The notes under the pieces are model-generated. The model did not search any database. It saw only the letters and a program-made list of their open reading frames with translations, and was not told where the DNA came from. A DNA stretch of 64,000 nt from JAVBWI01 sp036677445 (lineage in GTDB: Bacteria; Bacillota; Clostridia; Christensenellales; CAG-138): assembly GCA_036677445.1 (NCBI GenBank), contig JAVBWI010000002.1:124001-188000 (forward strand), given 5' to 3'. Within the stretch, counting starts at the first letter, position 1. Every line of letters starts with the position of its first letter. Positions 16,705 through 25,691 of the stretch are shown piece after piece. Position numbers and translations under genes: made by a program.

Positions 16705-16803
16705 AAGCGGGTCTTGCGGCATAGTATACAAGCAAGGGGGCAGATGCGGCGCGTGCGCCGCCTGCCCGCATACGAACGCACGGCGCGGCGGGGCGACCCG
16801 CTT
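16705..16803 (+). promoter_or_regulatory. Structured 5' leader before the cysteine desulfurase
   Basis: AAGCGGGTC (16705-16713) pairs perfectly with GACCCGCTT (16795-16803). Inside, GGGCAG (738-743) and GCGGCGC (746-752) pair with GCGCCGC (755-761) and CTGCCC (762-767), offsets from 16000, with a two-base bulge. This is a closed multi-helix fold ending 27 bases before the start codon. I do not recognise it as a known riboswitch class. Confidence 0.4.
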
Positions 16804-16830
16804 CACCGGGCATATATTGGAGTGAGCAAC

Positions 16831-17973
16831 ATGATTTATCTGGACAACAGCGCTACCACCCGTCCGCTGCCCGCGGCCGCAGACGCCGTGAGCCGTTGCT
16901 TTGCGGAGGCGTACTTTAACCCTTCCAGCGCATACGGACCGGCGGTTGCGGTGGAGCGCAGCGTGGAGGAGGCGCGCGCCCGGCTTGCGCAGGCCCTCGG
17001 CGCTGTGCCTTCGGAGCTGATATATACATCCGGCGGAACGGAATCCAATAATACGGCGGTGTTCGGCACGCAGCTGATGCGCCGACAGCGCGGCAGGCTT
17101 ATCACGACGGCGGTGGAGCACCCTTCTGTTTTTGAAGTGCTTCGTTACATGGAAAAACAGGGGTACGAGGTAACGAATATCGGCGTGGACGAAACGGGCA
17201 CCATACGGCTCGATGAACTGGAAGAGGCGCTCAGCAGCGATACGTCTCTCGTCTCCATCATGCATATCAACAACGAAACCGGCGCGGTCAACGACATTGC
17301 GCGCGCGTACGCGCTGATCAAACAGTGTGCGCCGCAGGCGCTCCTGCATGTGGATGGCGTACAGGCGTTCTGCAAAGTCCCCTTTGGCAAACTGCCCTGC
17401 GACCTGTATTCCATAAGCGGCCACAAATTCCACGGCCCCAAAGGCGTGGGTGCCTTGTATGTACGCGGCGGCACGGCGTTTTCGGGCGGACTGATCGGCG
17501 GCGGGCAGGAGCGGGGCCTTCGCTCCGGTACGACAAACGCCCCAGGGATACTGGGCATGGATGCGGCGCTTTGCGCGTACCGCAGGCAGCAGGCGGAGTG
17601 GATTGCGCAGATGCGCGCGTGCAAGCTCCGGCTGGCTGCCCATATAGAAGGAATACCGGATGCGCTCTTTAACGGGCCACAGCCCGCGCTTGGCGCGCCG
17701 CATATACTCAACGCCTCTTTCCTGGGCGTGCGGGGCGAGGTGCTGCTGCATGCCCTCGAACAAAAGGGGGTGCTGGTTTCTACGGGATCGGCCTGCTCCG
17801 CACACAAAAAGGGCAAAAACCGCGTGCTTTCCGCCATGGGAGTCGAAGGTCAGCGGCAGGAGGGTGCGATCCGCTTCAGCTTTTGCCCCTTCAATACGCC
17901 GGAGGAAATGGACCGCGCAGCCGAAGCGCTTTTTAAGACGGTTACATTTTTACGGCGCTATAAAAGAAGATAA
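16831..17973 (+). CDS. Cysteine desulfurase (NifS/IscS family)
   Basis: PLP enzyme that removes sulfur from cysteine as an enzyme persulfide. It has 380 residues. The N-terminus IYLDNSATTRPLP is diagnostic; YTSGGTESNN binds cofactor; the PLP lysine is Lys199 in SGHKFHGPKG; the sulfur-carrying cysteine is Cys322 in GSACSAHKKGKNRVL, on a short loop as in NifS-like group II enzymes. ATG 16831 has GGAG upstream; the longer frame starting at 16714 lacks similarity. The next gene, 46 bases on, is thiI, so this enzyme most likely feeds sulfur to ThiI for tRNA 4-thiouridine. Confidence 0.95.
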   Translation: MIYLDNSATTRPLPAAADAVSRCFAEAYFNPSSAYGPAVAVERSVEEARARLAQALGAVPSELIYTSGGTESNNTAVFGTQLMRRQRGRLITTAVEHPSVFEVLRYMEKQGYEVTNIGVDETGTIRLDELEEALSSDTSLVSIMHINNETGAVNDIARAYALIKQCAPQALLHVDGVQAFCKVPFGKLPCDLYSISGHKFHGPKGVGALYVRGGTAFSGGLIGGGQERGLRSGTTNAPGILGMDAALCAYRRQQAEWIAQMRACKLRLAAHIEGIPDALFNGPQPALGAPHILNASFLGVRGEVLLHALEQKGVLVSTGSACSAHKKGKNRVLSAMGVEGQRQEGAIRFSFCPFNTPEEMDRAAEALFKTVTFLRRYKRR

Positions 17974-18019
17974 TATTCAGAATACTATTGAGAAATGGCG
18001 CTCTCCCTAGGGGGAGCGC

Positions 18020-19258
18020 ATGGAAAGGCAGCACAAAAGTATGCAGGAGAACCGGGAACAGGTATTGCTGGTACGGTATGCGGAGATACACCTCAAGGGG
18101 CAGAATCGCCCCTTTTTTGAGCGTCGGCTCGTTGAAGCAATTCGCCATGCGCTGCGCGATATGAACGTGCGCGTCGAGCGCGCGCAAAGCCGCGTATATG
18201 TATACGGGCTTGCGCCCGAGCAGATGGAGCGCGCCATAAGCCGCATGCAAGCCGTGTTCGGCGTTCACTCCGTCAGCCCCGCGCTTGCGGTGGACGTAAA
18301 TTGGGATGCGATCGTCGATGCGGCGTATACGCTGATGGAAGAGGCGCTCGCCGGAAAATCGCGGGCAAGCTTCAAGGTGTTTGCGCGCCGTGCGGATAAA
18401 AATTTTCCCATGCGCTCGGAGGACATGAACCGTAAGCTGGGGGACCTGCTGCTTACCCGCTTCCCCGTGCTGCATGTGGATGTGCATCATCCGGAAATCC
18501 ATGTGGGCGTGGAGGTGCGCGAACGCAGCTTCGTGTATGTGCGCGAGGTAAAATGCGCGGGCGGCATGCCGGTCGGCTGCAACGGGCGTGCGGCGCTCTT
18601 GATTTCCGGCGGCATCGACAGCCCCGTAGCGGGGTATATGATCGCCAAGCGCGGCGTTGCGCTCTCCGCCGTACACTTTTTCAGTTACCCTTATACCAGC
18701 GAGCGCGCGCGGGATAAGGTCGTAAAATTGACGCGCATACTCTCCCGCTATGCGGGGGAAATACGGTTGCATCTGGTGCCGTTTACGGACATACAGCTTG
18801 CCATCTATGAAAAATGTCCTTCCAGCCAGACCACGGTACTCATGCGCAGGCTGATGATGCGCATTGCCGAGCATATCGCCCGGGAGGATGAAGCGCAGGC
18901 GCTCGTCACGGGCGAGTCGATCGGCCAGGTTGCAAGCCAGACATTGGAAAGCCTTGCCGTTACCAACGATGCCGTCAGCATGCCGGTGTTCCGCCCCTTA
19001 ATAGGCTTTGACAAGCAGGAGATTGTGGAGCGCGCCGTCGCCATCGGCACTTATGAAACCTCCATACTTCCTTATGAGGATTGCTGCACCGTGTTCGTGC
19101 CGCAGCACCCGATCACCCGGCCCAAGGTGGATAAGCTCCGCGAGAGTGAGGCGCTGGTGGATTTTTCGGATATGATCCAAGCGGCGCTCAAAAATACGGA
19201 ACTCCTCTGCGTCACACCCGGGCAGGCACTGAATTCCGGTTTAACAGTAAATTCATAG
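18020..19258 (+). CDS. thiI: tRNA 4-thiouridine synthase ThiI
   Basis: Adenylates U8 of tRNA and inserts sulfur to make s4U; also linked to thiazole synthesis. The 412 residues have an N-terminal ferredoxin-like part (LLVRYAEIHLKGQNRPFFE), a THUMP domain, and the PP-loop ATPase motif LISGGIDSPVAGY, with a later TGESIGQVASQT block. The C-terminal rhodanese domain of the E. coli protein is absent, as in Bacillus, so persulfide should come directly from the desulfurase encoded upstream. The start is ATG 18020 after GGGGGAG; an alternative ATG lies at 18041. Confidence 0.97.
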   Translation: MERQHKSMQENREQVLLVRYAEIHLKGQNRPFFERRLVEAIRHALRDMNVRVERAQSRVYVYGLAPEQMERAISRMQAVFGVHSVSPALAVDVNWDAIVDAAYTLMEEALAGKSRASFKVFARRADKNFPMRSEDMNRKLGDLLLTRFPVLHVDVHHPEIHVGVEVRERSFVYVREVKCAGGMPVGCNGRAALLISGGIDSPVAGYMIAKRGVALSAVHFFSYPYTSERARDKVVKLTRILSRYAGEIRLHLVPFTDIQLAIYEKCPSSQTTVLMRRLMMRIAEHIAREDEAQALVTGESIGQVASQTLESLAVTNDAVSMPVFRPLIGFDKQEIVERAVAIGTYETSILPYEDCCTVFVPQHPITRPKVDKLRESEALVDFSDMIQAALKNTELLCVTPGQALNSGLTVNS

Positions 19259-19399
19259 AAACACCACAATGCGCGTGATAAAATGAACGGGAACGGCAGG
19301 GAGCGGCGAAGTCGTCACGATTTTTTCAGGCCGCCGGTCCATATATGCGTTAATGCGCCGTTCTAAGAAGAGTGATTTATAGAAGGGCAGGTGGGGAAT

Positions 19400-20263
19400 G
19401 TGAAGTGGCTGTATGGCGCCTTGCTGGCACTGTGCTGCGCTTATCTTTCCGCCTGTTCGCCTGCTGCGCAGCCGGATATTATCGATTTTGAAGCAACAAA
19501 TGCGCCCGCGGCCGCCCCGACGATACAGCTGAATATGACCACGGGGAGCGAACGCCCCGCGGCTCTGCCGTCGGCGAAGCCCACCCCTACGCCGGTGCAG
19601 GTGCAGCAAACGGAACCGGCCGCACAAGAGCGCGAACTGCCTGCACCTGCCTTGCAGCAAAAGGAATCGGCTGCCGCGGCAAGCGAATCCCCCGCGCCGC
19701 AGGCACAGCAGGAGTGCAATGATTCGACGGTATCGGCGCAGTCGAAGGATGCCGGGGAAACAGAGAACAAAACACAGGCCCTGCTGCAGAGCCTGCAGAT
19801 ATCGGGGATGGAATATATTCCGCTGGCGCTCGCCCGCAACGGCGTTAGCCTCGATTCATCCGAATATCGTGTGAATGTGACGTTCAGCTCCAAGGAACTG
19901 CTTTCCTGCCTGGTGGTGGTCACAGGTAAAAGCAAGCGCGCGCAGCAGCTTGTTCCCATCACGATAGAGGCGCAGACAGGGGCGGACTGCATGCTTTCGG
20001 ACTTTTTCACCAGGGAAGACACCGGATGGAAGAGCCTGCTGCCGGATCTGGTAACGGCCGCTGCCCTGGAGCAGGGTATGATGTTGCTGTGCGAGGTGCC
20101 GCCGGTAAGCGATGACCAGCCCTTTTACATTGACGGCGGCAACATCGTGCTCGTGTACAGGCCGTATGAAATCACGACTTATGAAGCGGGTACGCCCTGC
20201 TTTGTGCTGCCTATGAAGAAGATAGCCGCGTATACCACGGGCGCGTATGGCATAGGAGGGTAA
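19400..20263 (+). CDS. Lipoprotein with DUF3298/RsiV-like C-terminal domain
   Basis: A 287-residue secreted lipoprotein. The signal peptide MKWLYGALLALCCAYLSAC ends in a lipobox cysteine; a low-complexity Ala/Pro/Gln/Glu linker of about 100 residues follows. The C-terminal half ends NIVLVYRPYEITTYEAGTP, which resembles the RsiV/PdaC-type DUF3298 fold. The start is GTG 19400, seven bases after AGGTGGGG; the in-frame GTG at 19391 falls inside that ribosome binding site. No catalytic motif is visible; an extracellular ligand-binding or wall-associated role is inference. The next gene begins two bases after its stop. Confidence 0.75.
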   Translation: MKWLYGALLALCCAYLSACSPAAQPDIIDFEATNAPAAAPTIQLNMTTGSERPAALPSAKPTPTPVQVQQTEPAAQERELPAPALQQKESAAAASESPAPQAQQECNDSTVSAQSKDAGETENKTQALLQSLQISGMEYIPLALARNGVSLDSSEYRVNVTFSSKELLSCLVVVTGKSKRAQQLVPITIEAQTGADCMLSDFFTREDTGWKSLLPDLVTAAALEQGMMLLCEVPPVSDDQPFYIDGGNIVLVYRPYEITTYEAGTPCFVLPMKKIAAYTTGAYGIGG

Positions 20264-20265
20264 GG

Positions 20266-20574
20266 ATGAAGCTGATACTCAAGGTAGTCGTAGTGTTCGT
20301 CGTCGTGGCGCTGCTGTTGCTGCTCGCGCTTTCTTATCTGGAAAAAAAGCAGGGATTGGATACCCCCGCTTCTGAAATACTGCAGGATATTAAGGCCGCA
20401 GGCGAGGATGCCGCGCAGTCCGCCGGGGAATTTCTCGAAGAGTCCGGTATCAAAAAAGGCGCGGCCGACCTGCTTGCGCAGGGCGCGTCGCTCCTGAACG
20501 GTTCCCCCGTGCCGGAGGAAGAGCCGGAACAGACGCCTGAGGGCGCTAATAAGACGCCGATGCAGGATGATTAG
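20266..20574 (+). CDS. Small single-pass membrane protein of unknown function
   Basis: A 102-residue protein with one N-terminal membrane segment (VVVVFVVVALLLLLALSYL), then an Ala/Glu-rich amphipathic stretch (EILQDIKAAGEDAAQSAGEFL) and an acidic, Pro-rich tail. I do not recognise a family. It begins two bases after the lipoprotein stop codon, so the two are an operon and the proteins may work together at the membrane. Confidence 0.7.
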   Translation: MKLILKVVVVFVVVALLLLLALSYLEKKQGLDTPASEILQDIKAAGEDAAQSAGEFLEESGIKKGAADLLAQGASLLNGSPVPEEEPEQTPEGANKTPMQDD

Positions 20575-20583
20575 CCCGGCGCA

Positions 20584-20853
20584 TCAATACGATCCATCCC
20601 ATGAGTCGATCAATTGCAGTTTCTGCCTGCGCGGAAGCTGCTTTATTTCTGCTTCGCGGGCCTGGGCTTCGTTGCGGGAGCTTAGTCTTTGTGCATAGGC
20701 AAGCCTTACGGGCAGGCGTGAACGGGTGTATTTCGCGCCGCGCCCGGCGTTATGCACGGCAATACGCTTTTCGATATCCGCCGCGTACCCCGTGTACAGC
20801 GTGCCATCGCTGCATTGGAGCATATAGGTGTAATAGTGTTTGTTCGTGTCCAT
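20584..20853 (-). CDS. GIY-YIG nuclease domain protein (UPF0213/YhbQ type)
   Basis: An 89-residue single-domain GIY-YIG protein. YYTYMLQCSDGTLYTGYAADIEKRIAVHN contains the Tyr pair, the catalytic Arg position and the following His-Asn; GAKYTRSRLPVRLAY and the REAEIKQLPRRQKLQLI tail are typical of the YhbQ/YazA branch. These small proteins have weak structure-dependent nuclease activity or act in DNA repair; the role here is unknown. It is convergent with the preceding membrane-protein gene (stop codons 9 bases apart). Confidence 0.9.
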   Translation of the reverse strand: MDTNKHYYTYMLQCSDGTLYTGYAADIEKRIAVHNAGRGAKYTRSRLPVRLAYAQRLSSRNEAQAREAEIKQLPRRQKLQLIDSWDGSY

Positions 20854-20926
20854 ACTTTATTATAGCATGCCGCTGTGCTCTGTTGCAGGGCAAAACAGTC
20901 GTGCGCCCTTTAGACAAATTGCATGG

Positions 20927-20955
20927 TTGCTAGAATGGCGGCATTGCGGTAAAAT
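20927..20955 (+). promoter_or_regulatory. Promoter of the Asp23/FakA genes
   Basis: TTGCTA at 20927-20932 and TAAAAT at 20950-20955 with a 17-base spacer. The leader carries a GCCCGGC/GCCGGGC hairpin at 20986-21002, about 20 bases before the AAAGGAGGGG ribosome binding site. Confidence 0.55.
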
Positions 20956-21032
20956 GAATACACAGTATAGGTCAAACTATGTTCTGCCCGGCTTGGCCGG
21001 GCGCATACGCTTCATGAAAAGGAGGGGCCAAT

Positions 21033-21386
21033 ATGTCTGTTGAGATGAGCAACGAAATGGGCAAGATTATTATGACGGAAGATCTTGTGGCCAGCATAGC
21101 AGGCTATGCAGCGGGTGAAAACTACGGCATCGTAGGTATGAGCGCCAAAAAGGCGTCGGATGCAATCATTGAATTCATAAAAAAAGATAACCTCAAGCGC
21201 GGCATCAAGGTGGCTGCTGTAGGTCCGGGCGAGGTGGACATCGACCTGTACGTCACGCTCGAGTATGGCGTGTCGCTGCCGGCCGTTGCACAAAACGCGC
21301 GGCATAACGTACGCTACCGCGTACAGGAGATGACGGGGCTTACCGTGCGCAACGTGAACATTTTTGTAGAGGGAATTCGCGTCTAG
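21033..21386 (+). CDS. Asp23/Gls24-family envelope stress protein (YloU-like)
   Basis: A 117-residue protein of the Asp23/YloU family. GKIIMTEDLVASIAGYAAGENYGIVGM and the C-terminal VQEMTGLTVRNVNIFVEGIRV are the family hallmarks. These proteins sit near the membrane and are linked to alkaline and envelope stress; the closest relative in this context is YloU, nearly always encoded beside the DAK2/FakA gene as it is here (about 80 bases upstream). A strong ribosome binding site, AAAGGAGGGG, precedes ATG 21033. Confidence 0.93.
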   Translation: MSVEMSNEMGKIIMTEDLVASIAGYAAGENYGIVGMSAKKASDAIIEFIKKDNLKRGIKVAAVGPGEVDIDLYVTLEYGVSLPAVAQNARHNVRYRVQEMTGLTVRNVNIFVEGIRV

Positions 21387-21467
21387 CGGATGTGACGTGT
21401 ACATTGCGCGCGGAGGCATGCTATGCGTCTGCTGTGTGGATGTGCGCGCGATTGGGAGGATAATGAT

Positions 21468-23102
21468 TTGAATGGTATAAAAATCAGCGGCGCGCTGCTC
21501 AAGGATATGCTTGTGACGGGCGCGGGATTGCTGGAACGCAACAAGGCGCTCATCGATTCGCTTAACGTGTTTCCCGTACCGGATGGCGATACGGGGACAA
21601 ATATGACCATGACCATGCAGAGCGCCATCAAGGAAATCAGGAACGCGGACTGTACCACAGTTACCTGCGTGGCGGATGCGTTGAGTCTGGGCGCGCTCAA
21701 GGGCGCGCGCGGCAACTCCGGCGTCATACTTTCGCAGTTGTTCCGCGGCTTCTCACGGGCGCTCAAGGGCGCGGACGAAATGGACGCATCCATGCTGGCC
21801 AATGCGCTTTCCATGGGCACCGAGGCCGCCTATAAGGCTGTCATGAAGCCCAAAGAGGGCACCATGCTGACCGTGTCGCGCATGATTTCGGAGGCCGCGC
21901 AGGAGGCCGCCGTGCGCGGCGCAAACGTATACAGCCTGATTGACACCATCGTGGAAGAGGGCGAAAGAGCGCTGCAGCTTACGCCGGAGCTTTTGCCGGT
22001 ATTAAAGGAAGCCGGCGTAATCGATTCGGGCGGCAAGGGTCTTGTGACCATCTACCGCGGCTTTAAAATGGCGCTCGACGGCGAGGATATCAGCGAGTAT
22101 GAAGAAGAGGCGGCGCCCGCGGCAATTGCCGAGGATGTGCTTACGCTGGAGGATGTTGAGGATATCCGCTTTGGTTATTGCACGGAATTCTTTGTCACGC
22201 ATCTGTCCGAGGACTTCCGCGAGGAGGAACTGGACAAGTTCCGGGATAAGCTTATGCACATCGGCGACTCGGTCGTGGTGGCCTATGACGCCGGTATGGT
22301 TAAAGTGCATGTGCACTCCAATTCCCCCGGCAAGGCGCTGCAGTTTGCGCTTAGGCTGGGCGAGATCGACAAGGTGAAGATTGAAAACATGCGCGAGCAG
22401 AACCGCGAGATTCAGGTGCAGCGCAAGAAAATTGAGCGTGAATACGCCATGATCGCGGTGGCCTCGGGTGCGGGCGTTGGCAGCGTATTCTCCGACCTTG
22501 CCGTGGATGCGCTGGTGCAGGGCGGGCAGACAATGAACCCCAGCATCGACGATATCAAAAGGACGATTTACAAAGTGAACGCGCGAAACGTGTTCGTGCT
22601 GCCCAACAACAGCAACATCATACTCGCCGCGCAGCAGGCCGCCGAGCTTTCGGAGTGCAATGTCGTCGTTATCCCCAGCAAGTCCATTCCGCAGGGCATT
22701 GCGGCGGCGATGGCATTCCATCCGGATCTTTCGGTGGAAGAAAACACACATCGCATGCAAAATGCCGCGGATAAGGTGATTTCCGGCTCCGTGACATATG
22801 CGGTGCGGGATACCTCCTTTAACGGCACGCAGATCCGTAAAGATGACATGATCGGCATGATGGACGGCAAAATTGTCGCTGTCGATGAAAGCGTACAGGG
22901 CGCTTCCCTGAAGCTTTTGCGCACTATGCTGGAAAAGAACGGGCAGCGGGATTGCATCGTAACCATTTTCTTTGGCGAGAGCATGCAGGCCGCAACGGCG
23001 GCGGAACTGGTAGACACATTGCAGCCAGACTATCCGGACGTGGAGTTCATTGTGGAGGACGGCGGACAGCCCATTTACTATTACTATTTTTCTGTGGAAT
23101 AA
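21468..23102 (+). CDS. fakA: DAK2-domain fatty acid kinase FakA (YloV)
   Basis: Phosphorylates fatty acids held by a FakB protein so they can enter phospholipid synthesis. The DAK2 domain carries the Mg-ATP motifs VFPVPDGDTGTNM and LKGARGNSGVILSQL, then a middle domain (FGYCTEFFVTH) and a DegV-like C-terminal half. Two starts are possible: ATG 21423 (GGAGG six bases upstream; adds MRLLCGCARDWEDND) and TTG 21468 (GGGAGG eight bases upstream). I prefer TTG because family members begin close to the GxxLKxML segment. It forms a unit with the Asp23 gene; FakB is not encoded nearby. Confidence 0.93.
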   Translation: MNGIKISGALLKDMLVTGAGLLERNKALIDSLNVFPVPDGDTGTNMTMTMQSAIKEIRNADCTTVTCVADALSLGALKGARGNSGVILSQLFRGFSRALKGADEMDASMLANALSMGTEAAYKAVMKPKEGTMLTVSRMISEAAQEAAVRGANVYSLIDTIVEEGERALQLTPELLPVLKEAGVIDSGGKGLVTIYRGFKMALDGEDISEYEEEAAPAAIAEDVLTLEDVEDIRFGYCTEFFVTHLSEDFREEELDKFRDKLMHIGDSVVVAYDAGMVKVHVHSNSPGKALQFALRLGEIDKVKIENMREQNREIQVQRKKIEREYAMIAVASGAGVGSVFSDLAVDALVQGGQTMNPSIDDIKRTIYKVNARNVFVLPNNSNIILAAQQAAELSECNVVVIPSKSIPQGIAAAMAFHPDLSVEENTHRMQNAADKVISGSVTYAVRDTSFNGTQIRKDDMIGMMDGKIVAVDESVQGASLKLLRTMLEKNGQRDCIVTIFFGESMQAATAAELVDTLQPDYPDVEFIVEDGGQPIYYYYFSVE

Positions 23103-23117
23103 TTTTCTGTTTTTCCG

Positions 23118-23170
23118 GGCCGCCTGCAATACGCGCAATAACGCACGCGTTGCTTAGCGGCCTTTTCTTT
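23118..23170 (+). terminator. Stem-loop and T-run between fakA and recG
   Basis: GGCCGC (23118-23123) pairs with GCGGCC (23157-23162), with an inner GCAA/TTGC and CGCG/CGCG stem, and is followed by TTTTCTTTT. It probably ends or attenuates transcription before recG. Confidence 0.6.
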
Positions 23171-23189
23171 TGAAGGATGAGGAAAGCCT

Positions 23190-25208
23190 ATGCTGGATCA
23201 ACCGGTTGCCTCGCTCAAGGGCATAGGCGCCAATCGCGCCGCGGCATTTTTAAAGCTTTCGGTCCGTACACTGCGAGACCTGTTGTTTTTGATGCCGCGG
23301 GAATATCAGGATTACTCCGTACTGCGTGAGGCAGGCTCGCTTGAACACGGGGAACTGGCAGCCCTGCGTCTGACGGTCGTCCAGGAGCCGCAGCTTCTGC
23401 GCCCCTCGCGCGGCATGCAGCTTGTAACTTTGGGCGCGCAGGATGTTACCGGCCGCCGCCTGCAGGTGGTCTGGTTCAACCAGCCTTACCGGAAAAACCA
23501 GACCCATGCGGGTGAGACAAAGGTGTTTTGCGGGCGGGCGGACAAAAGCCGTGGGCTAAAGCTTCTTAACCCTACCGTGATGGAGGAGCCGCCCGGTATA
23601 TTGCCCGTTTATCCGCTGGCGCAGGGGCTGACGCAGTATCAGGTGCGCGATGCTGTGGAGCGCGCGCTGCAGCTTGCACTCAAATATGTGCAGGAGACCC
23701 TGCCTGAGGAGTTCCGGGCGCAGTATGACCTTTGCGGCTTGCGGCAGGCGCTGTGCGATCTGCATTTTCCAAAAGGTACGCAGGCGCTCGCAGCAGCGCG
23801 GCGCAGGCTTTCCTTTGAAGATATGCTGTATTATCTTCTGGCCATCGCTTTACTCAAGCAGGAGCGGCGCGGCCGCGAAGGCATTGCGTTCGAGACTATG
23901 GGCGTACGTGAAGCGCTGGAAAAGCAATTGCCGTTTCCGCTGACGGGGGCGCAGGCGCGCGTGCTTGGCGAGATCCAAGCGGATATGCAGAGTGCCAAGC
24001 CTATGAACCGGCTGATACAGGGCGACGTGGGCTCAGGCAAAACGGTGCTTGCCTTCTATGCGCTGCAGGTGGCGGCGCAAAACGGCTGCCAGGGCGCATT
24101 GATGGTGCCTACGGAGATATTGGCGCAGCAGCACTTCGCATTGCTTGAAAAGCTGTTCGGCGATTCCGTATGCCTGCTGCGCGGCGGTATGAAAAAAAGC
24201 GAGCGGGATCGGGCGTATGCGCGCGTGGAAACGGGGGAGGCCAAGGTGGTGGTGGGTACGCATGCGCTGCTGCAGGCGGGCCTTGCGTTCCATAAGCTGG
24301 GGCTGGTCGTGACGGATGAACAGCATCGCTTCGGCGTGCGCCAGCGTGCCAAGATCGCCAACAAAAGCGAGAAAACGCCGGACGTGCTGATTATGAGCGC
24401 CACACCCATTCCGCGTACGCTTGCGATGATGCTCTACGGCGACCTTGATCTTTCCGTGCTCGACGAACTGCCGCCCGGCCGCAGGCCGGTCATGACACGG
24501 CTGGTGCCGGAAAGCCGCCGCATCGATATGTACCGCTTCGTACGGCAGCAGGCGCTTTCGGGAAGGCAGGCGTATGTGGTTTGCCCGCTGGTGGAGCATT
24601 CCGATATGGCAGAGGTCAAAAGCGCGCAGGAGGTATTCGAGGAACTGTCCGGGCTGTTTCCCGATCTTCGCATAGCGCTTTTGCACGGCCGCATGGCCGC
24701 GGCCAAAAAAGAAGCGGCGATAGAGGCGTTTCGCAAAGGCGAACTCGATATGCTGGTTTCCACCACCGTGGTGGAGGTAGGCGTGGATGTACAGAATGCC
24801 ACCGTAATGGTCATAGAGAGCGCCGACCGGTTTGGCCTTGCGCAGCTGCATCAGCTTCGCGGGCGCGTGGGAAGGGGCGCTGCGCAGTCCTTTTGCTTTT
24901 TGCTCAACGATTCGCAGGTGGAAACGGCAAATAAACGCCTGGAAATCATGGTGCAAACAAACGACGGCTTCCGGATCGCCCAGCGCGACCTGGAACTGCG
25001 CGGACCCGGCGAATTTTTAGGGACGCGCCAGCACGGTGTGGACGAGCTGCAGGCCGCGCATATGGCCGCCAATATGGATATATTGCTGGAGGCGCAGCAT
25101 GCCGCGGAGGAGCTGACCAAAGCGGGCGAGACGCTGGGGACTGCACCGATATTTGCGCGTGCGGGCGAGATTTACCGTCTGCGCATGCGCGAAATCGCAA
25201 ACAATTAA
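23190..25208 (+). CDS. recG: ATP-dependent DNA helicase RecG
   Basis: Remodels stalled replication forks and Holliday junctions. It has 672 residues. The N-terminal wedge/OB domain contains LLFLMPREYQDYS; Walker A is GDVGSGKT near residue 278; the DEXH box is DEQH near residue 376 (VVTDEQHRFGVRQRA); motif III is MSATPIPRTLAM; motif VI is QLHQLRGRVGRG; the C-terminal RecG block FRIAQRDLELRGPGEFLGTRQHG is intact. The ATG follows AAGGATGAGGAAAG. The neighbourhood Asp23-FakA-RecG is common in Firmicutes. Confidence 0.98.
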   Translation: MLDQPVASLKGIGANRAAAFLKLSVRTLRDLLFLMPREYQDYSVLREAGSLEHGELAALRLTVVQEPQLLRPSRGMQLVTLGAQDVTGRRLQVVWFNQPYRKNQTHAGETKVFCGRADKSRGLKLLNPTVMEEPPGILPVYPLAQGLTQYQVRDAVERALQLALKYVQETLPEEFRAQYDLCGLRQALCDLHFPKGTQALAAARRRLSFEDMLYYLLAIALLKQERRGREGIAFETMGVREALEKQLPFPLTGAQARVLGEIQADMQSAKPMNRLIQGDVGSGKTVLAFYALQVAAQNGCQGALMVPTEILAQQHFALLEKLFGDSVCLLRGGMKKSERDRAYARVETGEAKVVVGTHALLQAGLAFHKLGLVVTDEQHRFGVRQRAKIANKSEKTPDVLIMSATPIPRTLAMMLYGDLDLSVLDELPPGRRPVMTRLVPESRRIDMYRFVRQQALSGRQAYVVCPLVEHSDMAEVKSAQEVFEELSGLFPDLRIALLHGRMAAAKKEAAIEAFRKGELDMLVSTTVVEVGVDVQNATVMVIESADRFGLAQLHQLRGRVGRGAAQSFCFLLNDSQVETANKRLEIMVQTNDGFRIAQRDLELRGPGEFLGTRQHGVDELQAAHMAANMDILLEAQHAAEELTKAGETLGTAPIFARAGEIYRLRMREIANN

Positions 25209-25245
25209 TTTTGAAATTATAAAACGAATACAATAAGCGGCGGAC

Positions 25246-25271
25246 GCATGCGGCAACGTATGCGCTTTTTG
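25246..25271 (+). terminator. Terminator after recG
   Basis: An eight-bp stem, CGCATGCG (25246-25253) with CGTATGCG (25258-25265, one G-U), closed by a GCAA tetraloop and followed by CTTTTT. Confidence 0.7.
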
Positions 25272-25406
25272 TTTTTTGCGCAAACTTCTATGAACGCGAT
25301 GTATATAAAAAGTTTCAGCATAAAAAATGATTACAATAGATTCCAGTCATAGAATCCACACGGCGGGGTAATTTAATACCACAACCGAAGGAAAGGAGGA
25401 AAAACA

Positions 25407-25601
25407 ATGGCCAGAAACAACGTGCTGATTCCCGAGTCCAAATCGGCTCTGAATCAATTCAAGACAGAAGTAGCCTCTTCCTTGAACGTAAATCTCAAGC
25501 AAGGCTACAACGGCGACCTGACCTCCCGCGAGGCGGGCTCCATCGGTGGCGAAATGGTTAAACGCATGATTGCATATGCCGAGCAGAACATGCCTAAGTA
25601 A
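25407..25601 (+). CDS. Alpha/beta-type small acid-soluble spore protein 1
   Basis: A 64-residue DNA-binding protein that coats and protects spore DNA. It holds both SASP signatures: the germination-protease site region FKTEVASSLNV and the DNA-binding block GDLTSREAGSIGGEMVKRMI. An AAGGAGG ribosome binding site precedes the ATG. First of three tandem copies, each with its own strong ribosome binding site. Its presence indicates an endospore former. Expression would be expected from a forespore sigma-G promoter, but I could not point to a convincing one in the AT-rich upstream stretch. Confidence 0.97.
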   Translation: MARNNVLIPESKSALNQFKTEVASSLNVNLKQGYNGDLTSREAGSIGGEMVKRMIAYAEQNMPK

Positions 25602-25691
25602 CCCCAACATGTAAAAGCCGGAGGCGCTGCCTGGAGCAGCAGGCTTTCTGGCAGCAGCCTTCGAAAAATTTTTTTGAAAGGAGAACTTTAA

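Noticed and set aside
16603..17805. Minus-strand frame of 400 codons opposite the cysteine desulfurase
   Set aside because: Shadow frame, and it runs across the desulfurase promoter and leader.
22002..23138. Long minus-strand reading frame (378 codons) opposite fakA
   Set aside because: It is an antisense shadow; composition is Arg/His-rich without domain pattern and the plus strand encodes a clear FakA.
24033..24956. Minus-strand frame of 307 codons opposite recG
   Set aside because: Shadow of the helicase domain; no plausible product.
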